Source: Rallus limicola
Lineage: Eukaryota > Chordata > Aves > Gruiformes > Rallidae
Assembly: GCA_022605955.1 (NCBI GenBank)
Contig: JAKCOZ010000007.1
Span: forward strand, 35,566,991 to 35,630,990
Reading direction: 5' to 3'
Length of the DNA: 64,000 nt
Part shown: positions 9,932 through 24,900 of the stretch, piece after piece
Layout of the letters: each line of letters starts with the position of its first letter
How positions within the stretch are numbered: the stretch's first letter is position 1
Notes under the pieces: generated by a model
What the model was told of the DNA's origin: nothing
Seen by the model: only the letters and a program-made list of their open reading frames with translations
Database searches by the model: none
Made by a program: the position numbers and the translations under genes

Positions 9932-12900
9932 GTATGGAAGATACTGTACAGTGTTTGCTAAGAAGAAAATTACTTTGTGTGTCTTGTATGTTTTGGCACC
10001 TGATTATGAAACTTAGCGTGTCTATTAATTGTCCCAAATGTGAACTTTATGGATTTCCACATAAGTTTGTTAAAATCTTTTTAAGAAAACTTGTTAGCTT
10101 TCAGAAAAATATTCTCTCTTCAGAAAACAAACAAAGGTTTTCTGTGGGTTTTTTGTCTGTTTTTAGCTGTTTGTGCAGCCACAGTAAGCAAAGAGTGTTT
10201 CCAAGAGTAGTGTTCAGTGTCGTGTGTGAGAGGATCAGTGCGTTAACGTGGCAAACCTCTGTGATGAAAAACTACTTTCATTTTAGTCTGAAGGCTTGCA
10301 AGTGAATTTGCTTTGTGTTCAGTTATCACACTTCATACTTTCACAGAACTGACTTAAAAAAAACCCCAAACCCATCCTTAATTGGAGTACATGAAATAGG
10401 TAAGTACAACTGTATCAAACAGGTGGAGAAGCAAAGCACTTAAAACTGCAACTCTGCACCATCCAGTTGGTTCTTGAGTAAAAGTCAAGGCTATAAAAGG
10501 GAAGGTTGTGGGCACAAGAACCGCTCCACACAGCGTGTGTGCTGTGAAAGGAGTTATTCTTTAGAAATACATTGTTAGTCAAAGTTGGATTAATGCAGGT
10601 GGGCTAATTTCATGCTGTATGCTGGCCATGCTATTTCAGTTGGAAGAACCCCTGGCTTTGGTAGAGCAGATCACACAAGAAGTTGATGCTTCTATCCAGA
10701 AGCTTATTGTTAGCTGCTCTCTGATTAACTAGGGGTAGGAAATGCTTTTCTGCTGCATTCCTGGAGTACCAGGCATGTTTGTGTAAATACCTGATCCTGC
10801 TAAGAGCAAATTACGTGATGGAGAAGTCTGTGTTATTTATGTGTTTACTCCAGTAGTTATATGCAATATAGAAAGTTGGGTTAAACTTTGTTACCTGCAG
10901 AGCTTTGGCTTTAATAGAAAAAAGTGTCCTTAAGAGACCTTTTATTAAAACAATATGGTTTACAAAACAGTCCTTTTTCTTATGAATAGGTTTTCAACAT
11001 ACTAATTCTATAACTAAATGCCAAGGTCATGAAACTGAATAGCGCAATAAAAATAAAATTATTATAACTTTTGACAGTATCTCCTGTGACTAGAGATAAT
11101 TGGTTAATAACTAGATAACAAAAGTTGATATTTAAAAATAGCTTCATCTTAATTTTATCCAAAAAAGCCGACTGAATATCCGGTGCGCAGTTTGTATTGG
11201 ATCTGCCCAGCTGTGTCATGGGCAAGGGTTGCATGTCAGTTCTGGAGGACTTGTCTAGGTTTGGCCTTGTCAGATGTGTGCCCTGTCTCCAGCTCTGCAA
11301 CTGAGTTGCTTGGTATTTTCAGACAAAATAGAATTTATTCTAAACTTTCTAGGAATGAATTTGTCATCTGGACCACCAGGTAGAACAGTTCAAGCTTGTG
11401 GGTATGTAAACTGCTGTGGTGCCATGTACATAGTGTTAACATTTTTCAGTTACAGCAATACTGAAAACAGGACTCTTTCTGAAATGAAGTTATATTTGTG
11501 CATGTAACCAAAGAGCTTATTAGAGAAAGCCTACTGTCATGTTATTATTAGGGTGACATGGGCTGGAATAATAGTCCATGTGACTTTTTTTTTTTTCTTA
11601 GCTTTGTGTTGCATAAGGGGGTGGTGGACGTTTTAAAATTCTTTCTATATATAAGCTGTATGCATTCCCCTCATCTGTGTGCAGAAATAGAACATACTTC
11701 AAAGAAGATAAAGTTGCTGAACTTACATGAAATCTCTTTATATTTTTTAACAAAATCAAAATTGAAGAGCAGTAGTATTGCTTAGCTCAGTCTTTCCACA
11801 AGCAATAAATTTGGAACACTTGCTGAAAAATAGCATTGGAAGGGTTTTTAATTTTTTTTCCTCTATTTTTCTGAAAGGCTGCTGTCATTTAAAGACCCAG
11901 TGTTCATGACCAGTTAAAAACTTAAATCAAGAAAGGCTTCTAGCGGATAGGAAAAATGCAGTAAAACTCTGCTTTGTGTTTTTGCTTTCTGAGGTATTTC
12001 TGCAGGTCTTGAGTTTTTATCTATGTAGTAGTAGTTGCTGAAATTAATCTTGTGGAATCTGGTGTTTTGTTTGAATTCTGTAAACTTTAGAGAGGGTCTT
12101 GTGTACCTTGACTATTTATTGCTTAAAAGCCCCCACAGTTTTAAATGAGGAAGTTTTTTGCAGACAGTGTTTGAGTCAGTAGTGTCATTTGGCTTGTGTG
12201 ATTGCTGAGTAGGAGAAAGTCTGGTCAAACTGATCAGCAGAGACAGGCTGTCAATGAGTGTGCTATTTTTGCACAATATCTTTTTTTTTTTACTCATGAT
12301 AAAGTGGAGGTAACTACAACTGCTTCTTTATCAAGTGAGAAACAGTATACTGCTTCAGGAGACGTCATCTCCCATAAGTTATTCTAAAATATGTTATATT
12401 CACTAAAGCAAACTGTGAAACACATCTCTAGTCAAAATCAGCTTGATGATCCATTGGCAGATAGTAAATGAGGTGGAACTGACTGATAACATAAAATTAT
12501 TAAATATATGTGAGATGATCAGGACTTGGAGTGTACCTCACCTGAAGAAAGGGAGAGGAAACTGTGTGTGTTTAGCTTGGAGAAGGCTTCAGGAGACCCA
12601 CTAGCAGCCTTCTGATACTATGGGGATGACATCAGGAAGACTTAGCCAAGCTTTCCACAGTAGTGGAAGACGAGGCAACAGGCACAAGTTGAAACAAGAG
12701 AGACTCAGGTTAGATACAGGGAGACTCTTTCTTTGTGGGATGGTGAAGTAGTGGGTCAGGTTGTCCAAAGAGTTAGTGGAGTCTCCAACACTGGAGGTTT
12801 TCAAGACTGGGTTGTATAAAACTGGGCCGGACTAGAGGCTTTCTGAGGTCCCTTCCAACTCCCAATTATCCAGTATTCTCATGTAAGAAGTGATATATCT

Positions 12901-15900
12901 GCACAACCTCCCTGTGCCTCTCACTGTCAAAACAAACACAACAGCAGGAAAACTGCAGGTATCTGCAAGTGCATGGCCCTGTGTAAGACCATCTCTGAGG
13001 CTGTTAGCTCCTACAAGTAGGACACAGTCTCTGCCAAGCTGATGTATTTAAGATGCATTCCCCATCCCCCCTCACCTCCTCCCCACTGTGTTCTTGTGAC
13101 TTTTCTTGCTCTAGCTCTTGGCTGCTTGTCCCATAAGTGCCAGACAATTCTTTGAAAAAAACTGCACCTTGTTGTTTTCCTGTAGTTGTTAGTGATGTTT
13201 CCTCCGTAGTCATTCATCTGCTTGATCGAAACTAACAGTTGGGTAGCAAAGGGAGTACAGGTGCACAACCCTTCTTACAGCTCTGGAATGGAAGTGACTC
13301 AGTAAAATACATTAGTTACCAGCTGTAACTAAAATACATTAGTTACCAGCTGTAACTAAAATACATTAGTTACCAGCTGTAACTAAAATACATTAGTTAC
13401 CAGCTGTAACTAAAATACATTAGTTACATCTGGTAACTAATGTATTAGCAGCACTTTGACTTGGTATGGGGAGGGTGTTTGGTTTGATATCCACTATGAG
13501 ATAGAAAGGAAGACTTTCTATACCATTATTGTGAAGGCAGAAGCATATGCCTGTTTCTAGATCCTGTAGGTTCAAACCTGGGCAGATTTACTCCTTTTTT
13601 TACATCCCTATTTACAGTTTGAGATAAGTCTCTGAGGGCAGTTCCCCACTTGTTGGAGACTTTTGAGAGGCAGATGATGTGAACATGAAAAATACTATCC
13701 GTGTGACCAGTGTTCAGTGCACTGGAGAAAATGAGTTGGGTTTTCTTTAACACTGCCAATAAATTGAAATTGGAAGTTTCCCATTACTTCTTCCTACATG
13801 AGCATTATTGCTGCCTGACCAGTGCTTCATTGTGTGAAGTTTGTAAGCCATATTAAGTTTTGCAGCTTTACAAAGATGTTGTGTAATTCCTACGGGCTAG
13901 AATCACTGGAACCTGAGAATGGAGAGCACGCAATACATAAACTGTGCTGATACCATCTCCTAACAATAGTTTTCCTATTCTCTCCTTAAAAAACAAGAAC
14001 AAAACCCCTTGAAATGTGGATATGACTTTATTAGGGATTATGAAATACAATTTCCAGCATGTGGCTAAAAAAATATACCCCAAACTTTCAGGTAACTGTT
14101 TCCTCTTCCCACAGAGCAACTGCTTTCATTATTGACCTACAATATGGTGGTCTCTTCCTCCCCCCACCATGAAAAGTAAAGACTTTAGAGTGTATTCTTC
14201 TGGTTTGTTGGCAAATGTTTTTGTATGCCAAACACATCCCTTAGTGCAGAGGTATTGGCGGAGGGTGAACAGGGAGGATTAACCTGGCTGCAATAGATGT
14301 CATTACACTTGGGTGCTATAGTGATGTTTTTATTCCCCTCTATAATAATGCCTGCTTGTAACCTTGTGATGGAAGGAGCTCCTATGTAGAATTTCTCATG
14401 TGTATGAGATGAAACCATCTTCACATTAATCTAATTCTTTTTTTCTACAGAATAAATACAAACATTACTTTTAGGTATAGGAAAAGCTTTTCTGTATATG
14501 TTGTTATAAGAACCCTTTAAAAAGGGGATTAAAAAACTTATGTTGCCATTTTACCTTTTTATTAGCAGAAAATGCATAGTTGCCTTTGAAATATTTGTAT
14601 AATTTTGCAATTTATGAAATTTATTATTTTTAGTAAAAGTACAGTAACTATAACACCAGGAAAATGTTTCTCTGTGGTGTGAAATTTGCAACAGTAAATC
14701 CTGCAATACATGTGTTCTGCTTTTTTCCACTGTGGGATCAGAATTGTGAAATGCTGCAGTTTATACATATTTGTGGCACATCGTGTGGCTAAATTTAGTG
14801 GATATTGAGGGTAATAGCTTGTTGCTAAACCCATACAAAGTTATTCTGGGGTTGCCTAATAACCAGTCTTATATGGCTCAGGAGGTTCAGAGATTTGCTA
14901 AATCTTCTATCTCTGAGGATTGGAGTTGAATGCAGGTTTTGGCTCTGTTCATCTTGCAACCACTGTCTTAAGATACATTGAAGAAACATAGGTTATCACA
15001 GTAAAGCCTTTATGGGTTGTTCTGGTTATTACAAGATTTAACTGAGCACAAAGAGTATCACATACTTGGATTCTGAGCTGATAATTAGATTTTAAAAATA
15101 CTTTGACAGTTGAAATTGTATTTATCAAAGAGAAATTAACCAATAAATACCTGGCTGTGCATTCCCTCTGGGATGATGCCTAATGAGACTTAATATTCTG
15201 CATATCTTTTTATTAGCTGATGCTAGCTTTGCTCTTTCATGATATTGGGTTTTTTTCCCCATATATATTAATGTATCACTTCTGAATTTCCCTTAAAACT
15301 ATCTTACTTTTTATATATTTGTCTCTAAAGTATACTCTGCATTTTACTTCCCCCTCTTACTGAGTTCTCCCTTTCCAGGACAGTGTACTCTATTTTGCCA
15401 GTTTATCCCTTCTGTTGTCTTTTACAAACAGTGCTTGGAATGGTGACTTTGCTGCTGCTGACCCATCAAGGCTGCCAGCTATAACAACAATAGAAACCTA
15501 GTAAGGGAACTGCTGTGGCATAGTGCCATAATGGGAACATGGTCTTTGCGTTGTAGACATGTAGGAAAGAGAATGCTGTGTTTTTGCTGATGGTCCCTGA
15601 ATTCTGTGAAATAAGTAGTTCTGCATCACAACCTGGCTGGCATGTGAAAAACCTGAAGGTTCCAACTGTGGTGAGAGAGAGCACCATCCTTCTTGTCTGA
15701 TTTCACTACTGCAACTTCAGGTTGGCACAAGCTCTGATTTTTGGTTGCTACAAAGTGCCCTTTCTCCCCTCTTGCTTTTCTGGAGTTTTTCCTTCCTTGC
15801 CTCTGTTTAACACTTTCTGGGCCATCTTTTTACTTCTGTTTGGAACCATTTCTGGTGACATCGTTACTGGTGCATTTTCTGTAGTAACAGTAAGCTTATT

Positions 15901-18900
15901 TTTTCCTCTCTTACTCTTTCTGCTGCTCTGACACTTGATGTCTAGTTACAAGAAGACTGGAATGTGGGGGAAGATGAAAAAGCTAGTAAGAGTTTTTATA
16001 CAATTCCTGAATGTAGCAGCAGATACACCTCAGAAGAAAGCATCATCAGAGGCAGGGCGTAGGTAAACCAGCTCGTGGCTGACTGACTTTCTTGATGCCT
16101 TGTTCAAAGTAAACCAGAATACTGATAATAGGGTTCAGGTTTTGACCCAGGAGTTTTACTTTCTGTTTTGATACACTATATCCTTATTTCACTGTTCTTG
16201 TTAAATTGTTGTCATTGTACTTGAGAGGGGAAAGGAGATAGATCGTTTTGTTCCTCTGTTGGAAGTCCCATGGGCTTTTTGTAGGGTGGCAGATGAGAAT
16301 TGGCAGTTTGACACTAAGACATGTTTTTTGGGGGGGTTATGGTGTTCATTTTTTTAAGTTTGGCAATAAGAAGTTTTGGGCTTTGTGGCTATGAAAATAC
16401 TTTTGTGTTTCTGAAATGTAAGTGCAACAAGAGGTTGGACTTTGTGCTCTGATGCAAGGACAACACCAGGGCTAAAGTAGTTTTGTTAATAACCTAGAAA
16501 ACCAGAGAGTGTTTTTCTTATTCAGGAGCTCCTGAGATATGTAGATGTTGAAAAGCTGTATGCATCACTGCAGCTGAAGAAGTAGGACTGGAGAAATGGA
16601 GCAAATTGAGTTTGACAACTTTTGTTTTCAGGCCCTGTTCTAGCCACCAGGAAATAAGAGCCTGTACTTCCTGAAACCTTACGTATTTTAATCAGAATAT
16701 AGTGTTAAACACTCCTTTATCAGCACTATTTTGGAAAATGTTGACAGGGTTCCTGTATATGTCACTTGTGTTTCTAGCTGATGGAATTTGCAGTAGGACT
16801 GGGAAGGGATTGCTTAAGCTCTGCTGTCTTATTGTTGCTCCACAGTAGTAGCACTCTGTTAGGAAAACAGGTTGCCCCTTAATGGAAAGGAAAGACATCT
16901 GTGCTGCTTCTGTTGTCTTTCTTTCAATATATGTTCTGTTAACTTTAGACCATCCCTAATAAAAACTCTGGAGAAAAAATGATGATTTAATTAACTTCTT
17001 TTTTTGAGATTCTTTATGCCTTTGAATCTGTTGTGATACTATTGTGAAGGGCAGAAGAAGCTGAATTTGGCATTGTTCCAATTTTCTCTGAACTTCCTAC
17101 AGTGGAAATAATGGCATGTGATAATTGTGGTGGAGGAAACAGCATGACAAAACCAGTTTGTGCCTTGCTCTGTTACTACAGCTTTGAGAAATAGATCTTT
17201 TTGGTGAAACAGAAATAGTGAGACTGAATAATAATTGCTGAAGTTAAAGTTTCCCCTTTTCCATATATAGTCCAAATACAATATAATTTCCAAATATAAT
17301 CTTAAACTCTATAGTTCTTAAACTACATCTATGCTGCATCCAAAATTATATGCCTAAGATTGTTCTGGTTGCAACTCAGTCCTGATCAGTTCTACCGAGC
17401 ACATACAATGTTTGCTGAGAGTAAAATCTGCATGTTCATGAAAAGTGATATTTATTTTACTGAGTGCAAAGTAACTGAGATATGACTGCTAAAAAATAGT
17501 TAGTATGAATCAAATTTAATGGTAGTGGAATCATGGAAGCTGATTTATAAATTGGTAAGCATCTTAGATTAAGTAAGAATGTTCTGTTGACTTCTGGGTT
17601 TTGATAGTTGCTTGGGTTTGTCTGGAATCAATGGTACAGTTTGAATCATTTCACATGATGAAAGTAATGAATATACCCCTAAACCTCTTCTGTATTCTTC
17701 CCATCCCTAAGCATAGGAAAACTTACACTATTTTGCTTTTTTGTTAAAAAAAAAAAAAAACAAAAAAAACCTTTTCAGACTGATAACTTGTAATGCCAGT
17801 TTCAAGCAGTCTTGGTCTGGGAGTTTGATTTGTGTATAATCTTCTGACTAGGATGAAGCTGATGTGTATAGATAGCTCTTAAATTAAATGTTATCCTCCT
17901 TGGCATTTAGTAACTTAATCTTTTTCAGACTTGATAATAACTTTCTGAACGGGCATGTAAACCCTGTTGTATGTGAAAAGAAAAAAATCAAAACCGTGGA
18001 AAAAGCTTTGGGATTTATCAGTTTACGTTTATCACTCAAGGTATCCATCTCGTATTGAGAAGATAGATTATGAAGAGGGGAAGATGTTGGTCCATTTTGA
18101 ACGCTGGAGCCATCGCTATGATGAGTGGATTTACTGGGACAGCAATAGGTTGCGGCCCTTGGAGCGACCAGCGTTAAGGAAAGAAGGGCTGAAAGACGAT
18201 GAAGAATTTGTTGTAAGTGGGATGCTTAGTTTGCCTTTGACTACTTTTTTTTTTTTTTGTAAATTGTCCTTTTTTTCCTACATTAAATCTCTAGTGCATG
18301 TTTAATTCTTCTTTTGGGGGGGAATAATTAAATATTAATGACTAAATTTGTATAAAATAGGATTTTAAACCTGGAGAAGAAGTCCTAGCTCGTTGGACAG
18401 ACTGTCGCTATTACCCTGCAAAGATTGAAGCAATTAATAAAGAGGGTATGTATTCACCTATTGTCCATTGGTAAGGACTGTGTGTGCCTGCAGTGCTGTA
18501 GCTGCTAAAAAAACCCCTGATGTGCATATAGATTTCCTCACTGCTTCAATACTAAGTGAAAATGTTTCTATTCTGTCAGATTTAGTAAGAGGTTTATCTT
18601 TTATCTGTGTGAAATTTAAACAATCGGAGTGTCTCCTGGAAGACAAACTGTTTAATGTTTTCTTAGTTATAAGACTTCACACGGTGTTACGAATACTTCA
18701 TACTGCTGTAGCTTTGAGCTAATGATATATTTCAGCTTTTGTAATTTTTAAGGAATGGTAGATGTCTCTAAAGCTCTGTTTATTGAAGAAAAGCAATAGA
18801 AATGGGGGGAAATAAAAGAACAACTGAGATGCAATACTTCACAGTGGGGTGATATTTCTCATGAACCTAAGTAAAAGTTGAAGGTTTTACTGTAATTTAA

Positions 18901-21900
18901 AGCAAACAAGGATTTGATTGTGAATTGAATTGTTTCCCTATTGTGGCAACTTAAATAATACATAATTATTCTAATGGATTATGAGCAAAAGTGGCACAGT
19001 AGCTTAAGTTGTCCAGGTGGAGAAAGAGCACCGATGTAAAAGCAGGGGTTTGTTGAGGATGTAGTTTACTTCTCTTAAAGTTCTCAATCCTGACTGTAAG
19101 TAACACCTGTTACTTTGTTCATGTAGCCTACAAAACATTTTGCTAAAGCTTTCATAGTAACAAGGTGTGTTTTGTTTCTTAACTACTCATAGTGATTACA
19201 TCAATCCTCTTCTAGGAACTTTCACAGTACAGTTCTATGATGGTGTTATTCGATGTCTTAAGAGGATGCATATCAAATCTATGCCAGAGGATGCAAAAGG
19301 GCAGGTAAGAATACTTCAGGTATCTCTATTAGTTATTATATAGATACTTTTTTTTTTAATGTCTTGAGATAGTAAAAAGGACATCTAGCACAACTGGTTT
19401 TAGGTTATAGCTTTTATTCTAGGTTCTGCACTGCCTTGCTTCACCAGTTTTATGGATGATGCCCCAGAGTGTGCTGCTCAAGTAGCCTTGCCTCTACCTG
19501 AAATGCCTAGCTGCCGTACACTCCATTGCCAACTAACCTGTTCACAGAGTTTTGTCTTGCAGAGTTTATAAAACTGGGGGCATCCAGGGACTTTTTTCTC
19601 TCTGGTGTCCATTCAGGAAAAGGCTTTAGTTTGTCAGTAGTCTGTGCTGCTGATTTTTTATTTTTTTTTCCCCCCCCTCCTTTTTTTCTTCACCACCCCG
19701 TCACTTTTGTTTGCTACTGTGGTAGCCTTTTGTCCACATGTTCTTATTAACATGACTGTTCTATGGGGTTTTCTCCCCTGTACCAGAACTTTTGGGGATG
19801 CAGACAGTTATATATTTATCTCTGATAACATCCAATTGCAGTTAAAGAAGAGATGCTGAAAGAAGTTGAGGGAGGCTGTGAAGTAGAAGACATGACTTAT
19901 TCACTAGGCATATCACTAATTGCAAAAGTAGAACAACATTGGAAGCTGTTACATGCTTTCAGTGGACTTCCATTGCATTTATCTTGCATGGGAACTGTAT
20001 TCTCACTGAAACTATTTGAGACTCAGAGACAAGAAATGTGAAAAAAACCTTGCTATTTGCTCCCATTTTTTTCAGAATACTTCTAAACTGGCAAACCAAA
20101 TCCACATATTTCTTAACAACTGTTTTAACAATCCCTATTGTGACAAGAGCAGATGGATAAGTGAATTGGCTTGAAAACATTTCTGTATCCTGGCCTCCAG
20201 GTTACAGGTAGCTGTATGCTAGGGTTGATCATCTGTGGAAAGAACATGGGAACTTTGTGCAGGCAGCTCTGCACAGTTTAAACTATATTTCCTTAAACAA
20301 ACTAAACTGAAATGCATAGTCACACTGACACCAGCTTCTTGCTCCAGTCTTAAAGGGACTCCATTGAACGAGTATATAATAAGTATGTAAGTGAACAACA
20401 CTTTCCCTATTTCAGTGAGTTAGGAAGCTAGAGTATTATACTTAATAAAAAAGAAACCTTGGGTAACATGGTTGTGACTGAAGTGAAATAGTCCTTCTGT
20501 GACAATGTGAAGAAGTCCCTTACTCTGTCCTATGCTTTTTCTAGGGAGCAGTGCTGTGTCTAACCTTGAGTTACTACTCCTAGGCCACATGCATTTTCAG
20601 CTTTTAAAAAAAATATAAAAATACATTTCTTAGCAACTATTTTGATGTCAAGACATCCTTGATGACAGTCCAGCTCATCCGGTTTTTTCACGTTTTCTCA
20701 GTGGTTGAGAGTTACAGTGTCGGTCTCATCCATCCGGGGCACTGAATGTATATGGCTTCAATGAGGAAGAGTGAGGGGGGGCACATTTACACTTCCAGAC
20801 ATGGATTTAGTTTTTAGGTTGTCCTTGCAGCAAGAACACCACTAATTATGCTTTTTATAATGCTAATTAATACTAGTTGTAGCATTTCATTTTGTAAAAT
20901 TACAGATGTGATATTCTGTAGCTTTCAGAGCCAAAGATACTTCTTTCTGCAACATCTCCTACATTGTTACAATATAGTAAAATGTTTTTTCCAAAATATT
21001 TTTGTAGTATTTAAGAGCAATAACATGATCCAAGATTTGGTTTGAAAATGAGTTATCTGAAAATGAACTTCATCCAAGCCTAGAACTCATTTTTCTGCAT
21101 TATTAGTTTTGTAAGAAGATACTTACTAAAAATTATTTAAAGCTTAGAAAAATGCCAAGACTGTAACTGGATTTGAAAAATAGTGGAGTTGGCAGATCCA
21201 GCGCTTCATGCTTAACTTAAACCTCTAACTTGGTTTTTGTCTATTTCCAAAGGGGAAAAAACAACCCCAAACATTTAAAGAGATGAGCATAACCTTAGGA
21301 TATTTCAAGTTCTAGTGCATTAGCAAGTGTAACAACTGTAAGATCCATTTGGAAGGTGTGTGCTAAGCATGCAGGATTTGAATTACATGGAGAAAGAGGT
21401 CTATAGACTAGAAAATTCTTTGATTTGAACTTAGGAAGGAAGAGATTGTAAACACTAACATGCAAACTGTTCCTGAGCTGCAGCAGAAGTGTGTTTTAAT
21501 AACTCAGCTGCGAGGGTGGAAAGGCAAAAACTGCAAAGGGTAGAAAACGTGTGGCTCAATGCAATGAGGCTGTAGGTTAGGCCGCTCTGCAGATAAGCGC
21601 CAGTTCATTGAAATCACACGGAAATGTGGCTAATGTAGTACAGAGAGAAAATAAAAAGAGACTGCCCTTGTGAGAGCACCTATGAAGTGTTTGGATAACT
21701 TACTTTTTCTGTTTCATCTTTTTGTTTTATCTTCGATGTAATCAGGCGCGCGAGAGGGAGCAGATAGCGCCGGAGCTGAGATTAGTGACGGAAATCGAAC
21801 CAAAAGAAGTGAGTTTTGAGGAGGGTTTTGAAGGAGAGGGAGGGGACTTGGCACACAGGAAGAGGAAGCTGAGGAAAAAGCGTGGATTTGCGATTGGGAC

Positions 21901-24900
21901 AGAGGAAAAAAAGAAGATGTGACAGGAGACAATGTGAGCCAAGATGTAGGTGGGGCAGACTGTTTAGAATTGAAAGGTGAGGGTAAGGATTTTGGGCTTG
22001 ATGTGGAATCAGCCAGTCAATAGTTTGATAATGTTTTGTTTGTGTGTGTGTATGAATGTGTGGGAGTTGTGATGTGTCAGGAGAGGGAAACCAGCTGAAT
22101 CTTTAATACTGTAAAGAACCAAAAAGGTGGTGATTGTAGGCAGGTGAAGGGAGAACAATGTATGTGTGAATTCTGCTGTTGGCACAAGGGTTGGATTTCA
22201 GAAATCATTCGGGTTTTTGCCTTCCTATTGTTGCAGGTTTAAGGTTATGCAAAGGGATATGTTAAAAGACAAGTGTTTTAGCCAATTGGTGTGCAAGGCT
22301 GTTGGGTAATTTCTACTAACGTGTTTCTTGATCGTGCAATTTCCTGTGCTTTGATTTAGTGAATCTAATTGGCGTAATGACATTTTTCCTCAGTAGTGAC
22401 AAAGTAATGTTTTGTCTTCGAACTGCCATCTCCCATTACTTCCCTCCTGCCAATTTTCTCAGCTTACTTGAAAAATTAATTTTAGCAAGAATAAAAACAG
22501 AAGGAAATACAACTTTAAAAAGTGTATGTGTAATTACATTAATTGGGCTGAGATACTGTGGGAAGTGGGAAATCAGGCTGGATGGTGCTGATTAACTGGT
22601 GCAGACTTACAAAGCTACAGCCAATAGAGGGACAGTGTCAGGACGTGAGGGAGAGAGAAGTAGAGTGAACTTCTCTTAGGAGAATTTTGTTTTTACTTTA
22701 TTTATTTGTGATGTGTTTGTATTTGATCCTTTGCCTTTCTGTATATTGAATGCTGTAAGGAAAGGTTCTGCTATTAAATATTTACGACTAGTTTCTGTGA
22801 TATTAATATTTAGTGTCCTGCTATTATTGTTGACAGAGTAGGTATCTTACAACAACCTTGAGATAGATTTCGGAATTCATTATGCTTTAGTATCCCACTG
22901 TTATTCTCCCATTCCCTCTAAAAATTCTGAGAAAGGCACAGCTGCATCTTTTTGAAGGTGTAGTTCCTGTGCTCTTCAAAAGAAAAGTAATCACCTTAGC
23001 ATCTTGGATGATAAATAGTTCTCTCACAACAGAAGCTGTGCAGCTGATGTTTGCTCAGGAGCAGTTCAAGGTTTAAAAGCAAGAATTACCTGTATCACTC
23101 TAGCACCTATATGTTTACTCTGGAGCCAAAATAATAATGGACCTGCAGAGTTTCTGGCCTATAGAGATTCAGAATCACAAAATTATTGAGGTTGGAAGAC
23201 TCATCTTGAGATAATTCTGTCCACCCCAATGCTCAATGTTCTCTTCACTGAGTTTAAATTTACATGCTAATCCAGAAAAAAGTATAACACCGTAATGTCT
23301 ATCTGGTCTGGCTTCTGAATGTTTAACTGTTGTTTGCTTCATTGTTATAAGTGTCCTGTTCCCCTTTGTTAGCTCAATGTCTTAAGGAAAATATCCAAGG
23401 AATGGAAGAACATGCAAGCTAAACAAACCTTTATGTTGCACCAGATCAGCTACCGTTAGAACAGGATACTTAATTCATTGTGGTCCTTGAAGCTCAGTAT
23501 CTCTGGAAAGCTTCTGATTTCAGGGTGCTTAGCTTAACTTAAAGTGCTGTTTAGAAGCTGGTTTGATGCAGGCTGCACTCCCTTTGCTTCCCACTTTTAA
23601 CATAAGATCCAAGCTCCAGCCATATTACTGATCCTCTTCATCCCTTGGCCAGGGTACAGTGTAAGACTTCTACTCTCAGGTCTCCTAACTCCTCACCAGC
23701 ACAAATAGTTCAATCCTTTTTTTGTCCTGCTGGATGGGCAAGGCTCTGGATGGACTGGAGCTAATGTGTGTGCTCGTTTTTGCTGGCCAAAAAAGAGGTA
23801 TGTGTGTTTTTGATTGACTACGCAGCTGGCAGTTAGACACGCTCCTTGTGGCTGGCATGTCACCACATGGCCTCGGTAGTTGCCTGTTGTGTAAGCATCG
23901 CCAAAGCGCTTCCAAACTTTGCTGCTGCTTTCTAGACTGAGTGTATGCATCTCACAATGACAGTTTGGACATGGAACATTTCATCTTGGAGGAGTCAAAA
24001 CTGTTGGTGTTTCTCAGTACATAGCTTGACGCAATGTAGAAGCATAACCTATGTAAAGCAGTGATTTAGAAGTATTGAGCTATGGAAAAGCATAATACAA
24101 GGAAAAGTAATGCTTTGTATTTTGTTATGCTTTTCTCCTACATCAAAGAAGGCAAAGAAACCTCAGTAGAATGGAAATTTGAAAGAGATATATTGTATAA
24201 TGAGTGGGACAAAGTTGCATTGAAACAAGACATAAAATCAAAATACTTCAGGTACCTTGTATGATAATAAGGAAACAACCCAGAATAAAATGTAGTCTGC
24301 CTACAGCTGGGGGGAAACAAAAAGTTTTACTATTGGCAAAATAGTAAAAACTAGACAGGAATAGTCTTTATCACACCTTTTTAATACGTGGTGGTGGAAA
24401 TCTGCAAATGCTCTTGTGCCAGATTGCCCTGTAGCTAATTAAGTATTGTGCAGAACACTCAGATGCTTGCTGCTTAATTCCTACTAGTGGAGGATGAACG
24501 TTGCTATTGGTTTTTTATATGGCACGTAACTTTTCCATGGAGAAATTATGTACCTTGATGTTCCAGAAAATTTAAAAAAATACTTTTGTAAAAAGGATCA
24601 AGTTAAATTTTTTGCAGTGGGATTGATCCCTGACATTCAGGAGACATAAGGCAGGAGTCTTACTACTCTGAACTAGTGGAAGGAGCTTGGCTCAGCCTTT
24701 CAGTATTTAGTTCTCTCCGTTGACTTACAGGTGGCTAGACTACATGTGGAAAAGGAGGTGAATTTGGGCTGTACGTTTTGTTGTTCACTCCTTGGATGTT
24801 TCTGTATGGTCAGAGAAGCCATTGGCTGAAATTGCAGGTTTATTACCTTAAATGTGGCTGTGAAATGCAGTCATACTATGGAGTACCTTATTGAAATTAT

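Larger units (their letters stand above)
9932..18040 (+). other. PHF20L1 intron 2 (8.1 kb)
   Basis: AT-rich intron. It contains a + strand CR1 3' fragment (12530-12880) and a 27-bp tandem array with a terminal hairpin (13304-13446). A poly(A) run at about 17744-17769 is low complexity. No other coding exon was recognised. It ends with the acceptor CACTCAAG before 18041. Confidence 0.85.

Noticed and set aside
17744..17769. Poly(A) run as the tail of a retrocopy
   Set aside because: The preceding sequence is not recognisable as any mRNA 3' end and no target duplication is evident.
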